This document shows, piece by piece, positions 1 to 10,223 of a stretch of 64,000 nt of DNA. Origin of the DNA: Beta vulgaris subsp. vulgaris (taxonomy: Eukaryota > Streptophyta > Magnoliopsida > Caryophyllales > Amaranthaceae); contig NC_079210.1 in assembly GCF_026745355.1 (NCBI RefSeq), positions 28,278,029 to 28,342,028 of the forward strand. The letters run 5' to 3'. The notes under the pieces are model-generated. The model did not search any database, was not told the DNA's origin, and saw only the letters and a list, made by a program, of their open reading frames with translations. The translations under genes were made by a program, and so were the position numbers. The number at the start of each line of letters is the position of its first letter. Positions within the stretch are counted from its first letter, which is position 1.

Positions 1-4
1 TGAC

Positions 5-616
5 ATGTTTGAAAAAGTTGCTAATGCAACAAGTTCAAAAGAAGCATGGTATACCCTTCAAAATTCCTTTGAAGGTGTAAGTCGAGTAAAGAAGGTTCGA
101 CTTCAAACTCTAAGAGGAGAGTTTGAAAAACTTGAGATGATGGAGAAAGAATCCATCTCAGATTATTTCACAAAAGTTCTAAACATTATGAATCAAATGA
201 AGGAAGATTCTCGAGTAGTAGAAAAAATATTGCGTTCGCTCAATTCTGATTTCAACCATGTAGTGGTTGCTATCGAAGAGTCAAATAAGGACTCGGATTC
301 AATGACAATCGATGAATTGAATGGGTCACTTCGAGCCCATGAACAGCGAATGGTTAAGAAAGGAAAGAAGGAAGATGAGCAGGTGCTGCAAGCCAGGAAA
401 TCCTTTAGCAAGAAAGGATTTACACGTGATAAGCAACATTATCAATCACGTGGTAGAGGCGGCCAACGAGGTCGTGGTCGTGGTAATGGTCGTGGTCAAG
501 AAAGAGGGGGTGGTGATCGAAACTCCCAAAATTATTATAGAGGTGAAACCTCTACCAGAGGTCGTGGACGTGGTAGAGGAATGAATCAATACCAGAGAAG
601 TTTTGATAAGGCTAAT
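5..616 (+). pseudogene. copia gag, N-terminal/central part
   Basis: This open frame encodes the capsid-type gag of the copia element (UBN2/gag-polypeptide family), which packages element RNA in the cytoplasm. Visible signs are the helical core with [27 protein letters not shown] and SISDYFTKV motifs typical of plant copia gag. A basic Gly/Arg-rich tail ([10 protein letters not shown] type, about residues 148-195) precedes the zinc knuckle. The native coding ends at 616, where the LTR of the nested element begins; the last residues of the local open frame and its stop come from that LTR. The zinc knuckle follows at 6,751, after the insertion. The start codon is not the true one, because the frame continues to the window edge. 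Confidence 0.9.
612..616. repeat. Left target-site duplication CTAAT
   Basis: CTAAT lies immediately before the TGTT of the left LTR. The same five bases lie immediately after the ...AACA of the right LTR, at 6,740-6,744. Five bases is the usual duplication size for LTR retrotransposons, so this fixes both ends of the nested element. Confidence 0.95.
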
Positions 617-1224
617 TGTTATGTAGTGTAAAACTAGCAATTTATATCACAACTCCCAAAGATGGGTTCTAAGAACTGGAGACTTGTGCAACAATGACTG
701 GTTCAAATCCCGAAGCAAACTCCTGACCAGCAACCTGCAAAAAAGGGACCCACCCTGGAGGTTTGGGTGGTATTTCCCCCTCCGATGCTTAAGTCAGATA
801 TCAGGGATGTAAAGGAACTTTTAGAGAGAGAAAGTAGAGAGAGAGAGAGAAGAATTTATGACAGAGTAACAGTACTATGCCCTGAAAACGTACCTTTCCC
901 CTGATTTCAATGACTATTTATACTGTTTGGAATGACTGTTGTGCCTTGATGTCACCCTAATTTGGGAGCATCTGATTGGCTAAGCAATAATATGGTGACA
1001 CGTGGCAAATGCTGATTTGTCAATACAATTTACCCTTTAGCTGAATCAGGCTTCACTTGTATTGGGCCTAAGTACAATTTTAGGGCCACAGGAGAGCTTT
1101 TTAGTACACCTTTTCCTCAGAAAAGTGTACTTTAGCCCAAAGAACCTGCAGGCCTTTGTACTTTTCTTTGCCTAAGCGAATGCCACATCTCATTTTAGTA
1201 GCCCTTGATTTTTAGGCTACAACA
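617..1224 (-). repeat. 3' LTR of the nested Tat-like element
   Basis: A direct repeat of 6,133-6,739. On plus it starts TGTTATGTAG and ends GGCTACAACA, so in element orientation it runs TGTTGTAGCC to CTACATAACA. A TATAAATA box on minus lies at 914-921. A GA-rich run near 823-851 holds the only difference I can see from the other copy. Confidence 0.96.
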
Positions 1225-1246
1225 TTTGCCCCTTAAAAGAGGAAGT
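1225..1246 (-). other. Polypurine-like tract beside the 3' LTR
   Basis: Read on minus, the bases before the 3' LTR are rich in purines with a TTTTAAGGGGCAAA core. This is where plus-strand priming occurs in LTR retrotransposons. The position supports the minus orientation set by the PBS at 6,113-6,130. Confidence 0.6.
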
Positions 1247-1304
1247 TACCATTTAGGCGCTAAGACAGTTGATTTCCTCTTTTAACCGACCTGGAACTGC
1301 CCTA

Positions 1305-1307
<3 letters not shown>

Positions 1308-1346
<39 letters not shown>
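1308..1346. repeat. 39-base poly-T tract
   Basis: An uninterrupted T run separates the LTR-proximal sequence from the 46-bp array. On the element's coding strand it is poly-A. Such a run is prone to slippage, so its exact length should not be trusted. Confidence 0.9.
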
Positions 1347-1347
<1 letters not shown>

Positions 1348-1350
<3 letters not shown>

Positions 1351-3399
1351 GACGAGTCCCTTCTTTAAAGAGCAAAACGTCATGAATGAACTTCTGGACG
1401 AGCTCCTTCTTTGAAGAGCAAAACGTCCTGAATGAACTTCTGGACGAGCTCCTTCTTTGAAGAGCAAAACGTCCTGAATTGACTCTGGACGAGCACCTTC
1501 TTTGTGGAGCAGAACGTCCTGATTTAACTTCTGGACGAGCTCCTTCTTTGAAGAGCAAAACGTCCTGAATGAACTTCTGGACGAGCTCCTTTTTTGAAGA
1601 GCAAAACGTCCTGAATGAACTTCTGGACGAGTCCCTTCTTTGAAGAGCAAAACGTCCTGAATTGGCTCTGGACGAGCTCCTTCTTTGTGGAGCAGAACGT
1701 CCTAATTTAACTTCTGGACGAGCTCCTTCTTCGAAGAGCAAAACGTCCCGAATGAACTTCTGGACGAGCTCCTTGTTTGAAGAGCAAAACGTCCTGAATT
1801 GACTCTGGACGAGCTCCTTCTTTGAAGAGAAGAACGTCCTGAATTGACTCTGGACGAGCTCCTTCTTTGTGGAGCAGAACGTCCTGAATTGACTCTAGAC
1901 GAGGTCGTTCTTTGAAGAGCAAAACGTCCTGAATGAACTTCTGGACGAGCTCCTTCTTTGAAGAGCAAAACGTCCTGAATGAACTTCTGGACGAGCTCCT
2001 TTTTTGAAGAGCAAAACGTCCTGAATGAACTTCTGGACGAGCTCCTTCTTCGAAGAGCAAAATGTCCCGAATGAACTTCTGGACGAGCTCCTTCTTTGTG
2101 GAGCAGAACGTCCTGATTTAACTTCTGGACGAGCTCCTTCTTCTTTGGAGCAGAACGTCCTGAATGAACTTCTGGACGAGCTCCTTCTTTGAAGAGCAAA
2201 ATGTCCTGAACTGACTCTGGACGAGCTCCTTCTTTTTTGGAGCAGAACGTCCTGAATGAACTTCTGGACGAGCTCCTTCTTCGAAGAGCAAAACGTCCTG
2301 AATTGACTCTGGACGAGCTCATTCTTTGTGGAGCCAAACGTCCTGATTTTATTTCTGGACGAGCTCCTTCTTTGAAGAGCAAAACGTCCTGAATGAACTT
2401 CTGGACGAGCTCCTTCTTTGAAGAGGAAAACGTCCTGAATGAACTTCTGGACGAGTCCCTTCTTTGAAGAGCAAAACGTCCTGAATTGGCTCTGGACGAG
2501 CTCCTTCTTTGTGGAGCAGAACGTCCTGAATGAACTTCTGGACGAGCTCCTTCTTTGAAGAGGAAAACGTCCTGAATGAACTTCTGGACGAGTCCCTTCT
2601 TTGAAGAGCAAAACGTCCTGATTTGGCTCTGGACGAGCTCCTTCTTTGTGGAGCAGAACGTCCTGAATGAACTTCTGGACGAGCTCCTTCTTCGAAGAGC
2701 AAAACGTCCTGAATTGACTCTGGACGAGGTACTTCTTTTGTGGAGCATAACGTCCTGAATGAATTTCTGGACGAGCTCCTTCTTCGAAGAGCAAAACGTC
2801 CTGAATGAACTTCTGGACGAGCTCCTTCTTTGAAGAGCAAAACGTCCTGAATTGACTCTGGACGAGCTCCTTCTTTGAAGAGCAGAACGTCCTGAATTGA
2901 CTCTGGACGAGCTCCTTCTTTGTGGAGCAGAACGTCCTGATTTAACTTCTGGACGAGCTCCTTCTTCGAAGAGCAAAACGTCCTGAATAAACTTCTGGAC
3001 GAGCTCCTTCTTTGAAGAGCAAAACGTCCTGAATAAACTTCTGGACGAGCTCCTTCTTTGAAGAGCAAAACGTCCTGAATTGGCTCTGGACGAGCTCTTT
3101 CTTTTGTGGAGCAGAACGTCCTCAATGAACTTCTGGACGAGCTCCTTCTTCGAAGAGCAAAACGTCTTGAATTGACTCTGGACGAGGTACTTCTTTTGTG
3201 GAGCCAAACGTCCTGAATGAACTTCTGGACGAGCTCCTTCTTCGAAGAGCAAAACGTCCTGAATGAACTTCTGGACGAGCTCCTTCTTTGAAGAGTAAAA
3301 TGTCCTGAATTGACTCTGGACGAGCTGCTTCTTTTGTGGAGCAGAACGTCCTGAATGAACTTCTAGACGAGCTCCTTCTTTGAAGAGCAAAACGTCTAG
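1348..3399. repeat. 46-bp minisatellite array, about 45 copies
   Basis: The unit begins CTGGACGAGCTCCTTCTTTG and continues through an AACGTCCTGAAT segment. Two main variants alternate irregularly: a 46-bp form with GAAGAGCAAAACGT and ending GAACTT, and a 45-bp form with GTGGAGCAGAACGT and ending TTGACT. Variant units are mixed along the array, which suggests repeated unequal exchange. It sits between the 3' LTR and the antisense remnant, the same place as the tandem repeats in the larger Tat element at 50,270-51,330. Long minus-strand open frames across it arise only because the unit has no minus-strand stops in any frame. Confidence 0.95.
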
Positions 3400-3474
3400 A
3401 GCTAGTGTTGGACATCTTCCTTTCTCTTTTCCCTTTAATTGCTTTTGACTAACATTTTTACTTACTTTTTTCAG

Positions 3475-3860
3475 AAAAATGCCCCAACGTCCAAAGTGTT
3501 GGCGGAGAAGGCGGCCGTCAAGAAAAGACCGGCCACTACCAGCGATGCCCCACCCCCTAAAAAGGCAAGGGGTATCACATCAAGGGTTTGAGGGGAGCCT
3601 CATCAGGGCATGTTGGCTACATGTCTTAACTGGCTGCTGAGGTAACTTTTTCTTTGGACGTTTTGAATTCTATACTTGGATATATTTTTTCAATTTTGCA
3701 TTCGTCCTAACAATTTTCGTCTTTCCTTTGACAGCTCTTTGCTCGCAACTTTATTGCCGAAGACCGGAGGAAAGAGAACAAAAAACTTGTTACGGACGCT
3801 ACCAAAGCTGCCGACCATGATCAAATATTTATGCCCAAGTATGAAAGCAATTCGTCCTAA
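3475..3860 (+). pseudogene. Remnant of Tat antisense gene (aORF) inside the non-autonomous element
   Basis: On the strand opposite to the element's gag I see exon-like blocks with splice signals: TTTTTTCAG at 3,474, a Lys/Ala-rich basic stretch (KKRPATT, PPPKKARG), a GHVGYMS segment, a GAG/GTAACT donor at 3,641, a TTTGACAG acceptor at 3,734, then an LFARNFIAEDRRKENKKL segment. One frame change and one stop break it. The fragment at 14,636-15,277 carries a homologous block (AACGTCCAAGG, GYMSQLIAEL). Plant Tat elements are known to carry extra ORFs, often antisense, before the 3' LTR; this is most simply a decayed one. Its biochemical role is unknown. Confidence 0.6.
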
Positions 3861-4935
3861 CACACTTCATATGATCCAATGGCTCTTTTTGGCCGAATAT
3901 ATCAAGACGTTTACCAGATGCCTAAGTTGAAACCTTGTGAGTTTAAGAACTGTTAAGTTAATAACTTGCTCGGCCTGAATTTTGGCTATTATTCGTCATT
4001 GGACAAAGATTTAGTTATTTGCAATAAATTAGGTCCCTATATGCCCCCCTTCTTGGACGAAGAGATCTTAGTGACCTTTCTTTGTTACAAGAAGGAGAAA
4101 GACCATAATTTGCTTAATAACTTAGACATTTTATGAAGGTTATTGTAACCCGTCCATCTTTGTTAAATTGTGAAATAACTTGTTCCTTTACTAAGGTTGT
4201 TATTTCGAAGTATGGCTTTGGACGGAAAGTAGGATACCTTTACTAAGGCGTCCTAATTCCAGCCGACCTTGTTTAGGAGATGTTTACTCTTTAAGTAAAC
4301 AAGGTGTAGGCCGATTCCATGTACTTGTCCTTATAAGGATGATAACATGTTAGCCGATCTCCTAATAGAAGGTGTTTTTACTTGCTGCTCTGTTTTATTA
4401 GTCAGCTTGAACGATAGTATGCATTTTTAACTAAATCAAGCAAACAAAATCAAACAGAGGGACAGTCATAGGAGAGAAGTAGAGCTGTATTATATGAATT
4501 TTGCTTGACGGAGAGCCAAGGTACATGTATACATTTCTACTTTTTTCATTGTGAGGTACTAAGAAAAGATTACACTTTCTCAAGGTATCATGTCGAGGCA
4601 ACTAAGACGTCCTTGGTTTCAGAACATAGGACGGATCCAATCTTCAATGTCCTCTCCGGACGCTCTGGATTTAAAAAGATTTCCATTGGGCTCTCCGATC
4701 CACTAGCTCTGGACGTTCTGTCCCAAGCTCATGATAGCCATTACTTCTTCAGATGCTTATTTTTCTTCTTTAATAGACAAACATCTCCTTTTCTTGCTAG
4801 GTAAGAGCATGGACGGCTTGCCCTCTTGGAGGGGCTTTGCCTGAGCCTTCTTTACCTCATGCTTCAACTCACTTATATGGCCTTTCACCTTTTCGGCCGG
4901 CTCATCCTCCATGGCCTTTGGCCGCTCTGATTTCT
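3861..4935. other. Non-coding interior of the Tat-like element
   Basis: I see no retroelement protein domain here. TGGACG-type words recur, as in the tandem array, which marks the stretch as part of the same element. The 99-residue plus-strand open frame at 4,505-4,804 lacks recognisable motifs and I do not call it. Confidence 0.6.
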
Positions 4936-4939
4936 CTTT

Positions 4940-5932
4940 TCATGATGATGGTCTCAAAGTAGTAAGATAGCATTCTTTAGCCGCCTGCTGGTCTCCATAC
5001 AAAGACCCAACTTTCCCACCATCACACTCAAATTTCATGCTTGTCTTCTGCTCTTGACGGTTTGCCACAAAATGGCTGGTAAACAAGATAATAAGCTCAG
5101 TGAAATTGTTCACTGAGTTAGGAGATAAATTGTTGAACCACTTCTGCGCCACTCCCATCAATGTGGCTGAAAAATTCTTACACCATGTAGCGTCGTCAAC
5201 TCCTTGGACGTACATCTGGTGCTTGTAGGCTGACAAATGATCATCTGGATTTGTTGTTCCATCGAAAGGCTCGATCGTCGGGAGCTTAACCTTTGGGAAA
5301 GGAGGGGACTCCATAATTCTGACCGAGAAAGGAGTTGGCCAATATATCTAGAGTGCCCCAACCTGACCCTCAATGGGTATGTGCTCCCGGCGGTACTCCT
5401 TTAGTACCGGATTAGAAGAGGTGTTAGCTAAGGCCTGACGCCTATACACCATTGGCTGCAGAACTGTTTTCTCTTGCCTAGGCTGGAAGGCGGATGGACC
5501 ACGGCTTCGCACCACTGTTCTGGACGGGAGCCTTAAGGACGGATCCTTCATATATGGGGTGGAGCCAGAGGCTGAACGCTGCTGAGCTGCCGCTCTCTTG
5601 GCTTCCAGATACTCCCTAGCATCCGTCTCCATTTTGTGGCCGGTAGGGGGAATATTGTCTCCTGGACGGACTACCAGCTTCCAGTCCATCTTCCTCCTTG
5701 AGTCACTAATAGCTGGCTTCTTTCCCTTGGAAGGCGGCCTGGACAACTATGGCTGAGGTGGCCGGCTAGTCCCCTGACGACCCTCTTGAGACCTCCTTAT
5801 GAGCGGCTCTGCTGCCTCTCCTCCTGGACTTATCTGAAAGAACAACATATTGTTCTTAATCTGCTCTTCCATGACAGCGGCCATCCTGCTCTGGAAGTCA
5901 TTTATGACATTCTCTAAGTGACCAGCTGTCAC
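4940..5932 (-). pseudogene. Ty3/gypsy gag of the non-autonomous element, broken
   Basis: Three consecutive minus-strand segments belong to one gag. 5,747-5,932 has a helical DFQSRMAAVMEEQI segment. 5,348-5,746 is basic and Pro/Ser-rich and follows in the same frame after a stop. 4,940-5,314, in another frame, contains the retrotransposon gag core: an IEPFDGTTNPDDHLSAYK entry motif, TWCKNFSATLMGVAQKWFNNL, then FTSHFVANRQEQKTS. This matches Tat-lineage gag and the gag of the larger element here (IEPFAGLTDPDDHMASYK). The homology stops soon after the EQKTS motif and no zinc knuckle follows, so the C-terminal part is lost. Gag packages genomic RNA into particles; this copy is inactive. Confidence 0.88.
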
Positions 5933-6112
5933 TGGACGATCAAGATTTTCCTAGATAACAGGGGTCACTGTCCTTCCCTCAATATGAACGGCAGCATGAT
6001 GCCTGTCCCGTCCTCGGGGTGACCTCTCGTCATCTACAGTATCTTCTACTTGAACCCTGAAACTTTTGTTCCTCGCCATGTTTGATGAGTGACAATCTGT
6101 CATTGTTGCGTC

Positions 6113-6130
6113 TCCCCACAGACGGCGCCA
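6113..6130 (-). promoter_or_regulatory. Primer binding site (TGGCGCCGTCTG type)
   Basis: Two bases after the end of the minus-strand 5' LTR the sequence reads TGGCGCCGTCTGTGGGGA. The same start is found after the left LTR of the larger Tat element at 41,289. It is complementary to a tRNA 3' end and primes minus-strand DNA synthesis. It fixes the element's orientation. Confidence 0.9.
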
Positions 6131-6132
6131 AA

Positions 6133-6739
6133 TGTTATGTAGTGTAAAACTAGCAATTTATATCACAACTCCCAAAGATGGGTTCTAAGAACTGGAGACT
6201 TGTGCAACAATGACTGGTTCAAATCCCGAAGCAAACTCCTGACCAGCAACCTGCAAAAAAGGGACCCACCCTGGAGGTTTGGGTGGTATTTCCCCCTCCG
6301 ATGCTTAAGTCAGATATCAGGGATGTAAAGGAACTTTTAGAGAGAGAAAGTAGAAGAGAGAGAGAAGAATTTATGACAGAGTAACAGTACTATGCCCTGA
6401 AAACGTACCTTTCCCCTGATTTCAATGACTATTTATACTGTTTGGAATGACTGTTGTGCCTTGATGTCACCCTAATTTGGGAGCATCTGATTGGCTAAGC
6501 AATAATATGGTGACACGTGGCAAATGCTGATTTGTCAATACAATTTACCCTTTAGCTGAATCAGGCTTCACTTGTATTGGGCCTAAGTACAATTTTAGGG
6601 CCACAGGAGAGCTTTTTAGTACACCTTTTCCTCAGAAAAGTGTACTTTAGCCCAAAGAACCTGCAGGCCTTTGTACTTTTCTTTGCCTAAGCGAATGCCA
6701 CATCTCATTTTAGTAGCCCTTGATTTTTAGGCTACAACA
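6133..6739 (-). repeat. 5' LTR of the nested Tat-like element
   Basis: This is a 607-bp copy of 617-1,224, differing by a one-base deletion in the GA run. On minus it carries a TATAAATA promoter box at 6,430-6,437. The flanking CTAAT at 6,740-6,744 is the right target duplication. Confidence 0.96.
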
Positions 6740-6744
6740 CTAAT

Positions 6745-9700
6745 ATTCAATGTTACAATTGTAACAAATGTGGCCACTTTGCATGGGAATGCTATTCAAA
6801 AAAGGTGCAAGAAGAAACAAATCTTATTGAAAATAAGGATGATACAGAAGAATCAACTATGCTGTTAGCTTATAAAATAGAAGATAAGAGGGATGATAAT
6901 TTAACGTGGTATCTTGACAATGGAGCGAGTAACCACATGACAGGAGACAAGAATAAATTTGTTGATCTAGACACAAGTGTGTTAGGCAACGTGACTTTTG
7001 GCGATAGCTCAAAAGTAAAAATTGAGGGAAAAAGGTACGATTATGATTGAATTATAAGATTCAAGTCATAAATTAATTCCAGATGTTTACAACATTCCAA
7101 ACTTAAGAAGTAATATCTTAAGTGTGGGTCAGCTCTTAGAAGTCAATGGATGCAAATTATGATGGAGGGACACAAGTTATGGCTTCGTGATAGAAACTCT
7201 AATCTAATAACTATTGTTTCTATGACGAAGAATAGAATGTTCTTGATTAATGTACAAACAATTGGTCCAATGTGTTTAAAGGCGTGCGTTGAAGATCCTT
7301 CTTGGAAGTGGCATATGAGATATGGTCACCTTAATTTTGAAGGGCTTAAAGAGATGGGACACAAGAAAATGGTACGAGGATTACCTCATATTGATCATCC
7401 TAATCAGCTTTGTGAAGCTTGTTTACTTGGTAAACATTCGAGGAAACCTTTCTCGAAATAAGCTACTTCAAGAGCGATAAAGCCACTTGAATTGGTGCAC
7501 TCAGATATATGTGGACCTATCAAACCTCCATCACTTGGTAAAAGTTCATATTTTATTCTATTTATTGATGATTATACCAAAACATGGGTTTATTTCTTAA
7601 AGAATAAATCTGAAGCATTTGACACTTTCAAGAAGTTCAAAGCAATGATTGAGAAAGAGAGTGGTTATGAAATCAAAGCATTAAGAACAGATAGAGGTGG
7701 TGAATTCACATCTAATGAGTTCAATAAATTTTGTGAGGAACATGGAATTCGCAGACCACTCACTGTTCGAAGAACACCACAACAAAATGGAGTAGCAGAA
7801 AGGAAAAATAGAACCATTCTCAATATGGCTAGATCAATGCTGAAAAATAAGAAGATGCCTAAAGAATTTTGGGCAGAAGCAGTTTCATGTGCAGTTTACT
7901 TGTCAAATCGCTCCCCTACAAAGAGCTTAAGGAATGTGACTCCTCAAGAAGCCTGGAGTGGATGGAAGCCAAGTGTATCACATCTTCGAATATTTGGTTC
8001 CGTTGCTTATGCACAAGTTCCCAAGCAATTGAGGTCCAAACTTGATGATCGAAGTGAGAAATTACTATTCATTGGATATGATGAAAAGTCTAAGGAATAC
8101 AAGTTGTTTAATCCAAATACCAATAAGTCAGTAATTAGCAGAGATGTAGAATTTGATAAAGAGGCAATATGGGATTGGAGTACGGAAGATGAAGAATCTT
8201 ATAATTTTCTTCCTTATTTTGAAGATGAAAGTTCAATGCATCACGTACCAGAGACTCCTCCCACTACTCCAGCACCATCCCCTCACATGTCATCACCACA
8301 TTCGGGTGGAGATTCATCTAGTTCAAGTCAAGAACCAAAGCGATATAGAAGTCTTTCTGATCTTTATGAAGTGATAGAAAGGATAGAAGATAATGCTTCG
8401 TTATTTTGCTTGTTCAGTGATACTGAACCAATGAACTTTGATGAAGCAAAAGAACAAAAAGAATGGATTAAAGCAATGAATGAAGAGATATATGCCATCG
8501 AGAAAAATAGTATCTGGGAATTGACAAAACTTCCGAATGAGAAGAAGGCAATAGGATTCAAATGGATCTTTAAAATTAAGAGGAATGCCAATGGTGGTGT
8601 TGAAAGATACAAAGCGAGGCTTGTTGCTAAAGGTTATAAGCAAAAACAAGGAATTGACTATGAAGAGGTATTTGCCCCGGTTGCCCGATTAGAGACAGTG
8701 AGGTTGCTAATTTCAATAGCAGCGCAATTTCAATGGAAGATTCATCAGATGGATGTAAAATCAGCTTTTCTAAATGGATTTTTAGAAGAAGAGGTGTACA
8801 TTGAACAACCAGAAGGTTATGTTGTCAAAGGACAAGAAAATAAAGTATTAAGATTGAAAAAGGCTTTATATGGGTTGAAGCAAACACCTCGAGCATAGAA
8901 TAGTCGGCTTGATAAGAAAATGGATTTGCCAGGTGTCTTCATGAATATGCACTCTATGTGAAGAAAAAAAAACAACGATGTGTTCTATGTTTGCATCTAT
9001 GTAGATGATATAATTTTCACAGGAAGTAGTATCGAAATGTTTGAAGAGTTTAAGAAAAGAATGGCACTCGAATTTGAGATGACAGATATGGGACTCATGT
9101 CTTATTATCTAGGAATTGAAGTTACTCAGAGTGATGAAGGAATTTTTATCTCACAAGAAGCTTATACAAAAGGAGTATTGAAGAAATTCAATATGTTAAA
9201 TGTTAATCCAGTGACCATTCCAATGGAATGTGGGCTGAAATTATCGAAAAATGATCCTTATGGAGAAAAGGTGAATCCAACTTATATATAAGAGTTTGGT
9301 CGGAAGTCTACGATATTTGACATGTACTCGGCCAGACATCTTATTTTATGTTGGACTAGTAAGTCGCTTTATGGAGAATCCATCTACTTCTCATCTGAAG
9401 GCTGCAAAAAGAATTCTCCGTTATTTGAAAGGCACATTAGATCATGGGTTGTTATACTCTACTTCAGATGATTTCAAACTTAAGGGATATTGTGATAGTT
9501 ATTTTGCTGGAGATGTTGATGATCGGAAAAGTACAACTGGTTTTGTATTTTTTCTTGGTAATAATGTTGTTTCATGGAGTTCAAAGAAAGAACCAATTGT
9601 TACACTCTCTACATGTGAATCAGAATATATTGCTGCAACCTCGTGTGCATGTCACTCAATATGGCTATGAAGATTATTGAAGGAACTCCAACTACCACAA

Positions 9701-9959
9701 GCGGAGTCCACTAAGATTATGACCGATAATAAGTCAGCTCTTGCTTTGGCCAAAAATCCAATTTTTCATGACCGAAGCAAACATATTGACACGAGGGTTC
9801 ATTTCATACGACAATGCATTGAACAGAAGGAAATTGAATTGAAGTTTGTAAAGTCGATGGACCAAATTGCTGATATCTTTACAAAGCCACTAAAGTTTGA
9901 AGACTTCATTCGAATGCAAAAATTAATCGGGATTGTGAGAAGGTCAAGTTTAAGGGGGA
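6745..9959 (+). pseudogene. copia gag end and pol: zinc knuckle, protease, integrase, RT, RNase H
   Basis: After the nested insertion the copia frame resumes with a CCHC zinc knuckle (CX2CX4HX4C, 6,751-6,792). The aspartic protease motif WYLDNGAS is at about 6,907 (catalytic Asp 6,916). The GAG-pre-integrase zinc region lies at 7,285-7,460 (MRYGHL...CEACLLGKH). The integrase DDE core starts at 7,492 ([24 protein letters not shown]). The reverse transcriptase is at about 8,460-9,260 ([35 protein letters not shown]) and the RNase H at about 9,480-9,950 ([25 protein letters not shown]). It is split by frame changes near 7,050 and 7,100, stops at about 7,459 and 8,896, and more breaks near 8,900-9,300 and 9,670. 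It is defective. Confidence 0.93.
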
Positions 9960-9960
9960 G
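9951..9960 (+). other. Polypurine tract of the copia element
   Basis: TAAGGGGGAG lies directly before the 3' LTR start TGTT, the usual place and composition of the plus-strand primer in copia elements. Confidence 0.88.
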
Positions 9961-10223
9961 TGTTAAAATTAGCAATTAAACTTGACAATACAATGCTTGA
10001 TAGGGAGAAAACCAAGGAATGTCATTGATATGTTAGAATGACGAGAGAAGAATAAGGAGTAACATTCATTAATAAGTTTACAATACCCTTATATAAATGC
10101 ATTATGTAATTCTTTTTGTAAGACATATATAAGAAATATAAGAGTTATTATTTAGTGCATTTTGTCTTCTTTTCTATATATTATTCTACCAAAATATTGT
10201 GTGTGTCCATCACGCTTCCAACA
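9961..10223 (+). repeat. 3' LTR of the copia element, 263 bp
   Basis: It begins TGTTAAAATTAGC right after the purine tract and ends CTTCCAACA, so the ends are the short inverted TGTT/AACA. A TATATAA-like promoter/polyadenylation region lies in its middle. The 5' LTR is outside the window, so the length rests on end motifs alone. Confidence 0.8.

Larger units (their letters stand above)
617..6739 (-). mobile_element. Young non-autonomous Tat-like Ty3/gypsy element (TR-GAG type)
   Basis: A 6,123-bp element is bounded by 608/607-bp LTRs and a CTAAT duplication. It reads on the minus strand: 5' LTR at 6,133-6,739, a PBS of the TGGCGCCGTCTG type, a broken gag, a long region with no pol domains, an antisense remnant gene on plus, a 46-bp tandem array, a purine tract and the 3' LTR at 617-1,224. 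I see no protease, reverse transcriptase or integrase, so it must have moved with proteins from another element. The two LTRs differ, by eye, by one base in a GA run, so insertion was recent. PBS type and layout match the Tat lineage; the name TR-GAG is by analogy with gag-only plant elements. Confidence 0.9.
1..10223 (+). mobile_element. Ty1/copia LTR retrotransposon, 5'-truncated by window, defective, interrupted
   Basis: The order gag, zinc knuckle, protease, integrase, reverse transcriptase, RNase H is the Ty1/copia order. It is followed by a purine tract and a 263-bp 3' LTR ending at 10,223. The 5' LTR and PBS lie left of the window. A second retroelement (617-6,739) splits the gag, and copia sequence resumes in frame at 6,745. 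Several frameshifts and stops in pol show that it cannot encode a full polyprotein. The base right after the LTR starts CAAAT, a possible target duplication that cannot be checked without the left end. Confidence 0.93.

Noticed and set aside
1348..3399. CRISPR-like array
   Set aside because: Units are contiguous, with no unique spacers between constant repeats, in a plant retrotransposon. It is a minisatellite.
1253..3415. Long minus-strand open frames (up to 562 codons) with Ser/Arg/Lys repeats
   Set aside because: They follow the 46-bp tandem array in shifting frames and have no start context or domain. Kept only as a curiosity in the findings.
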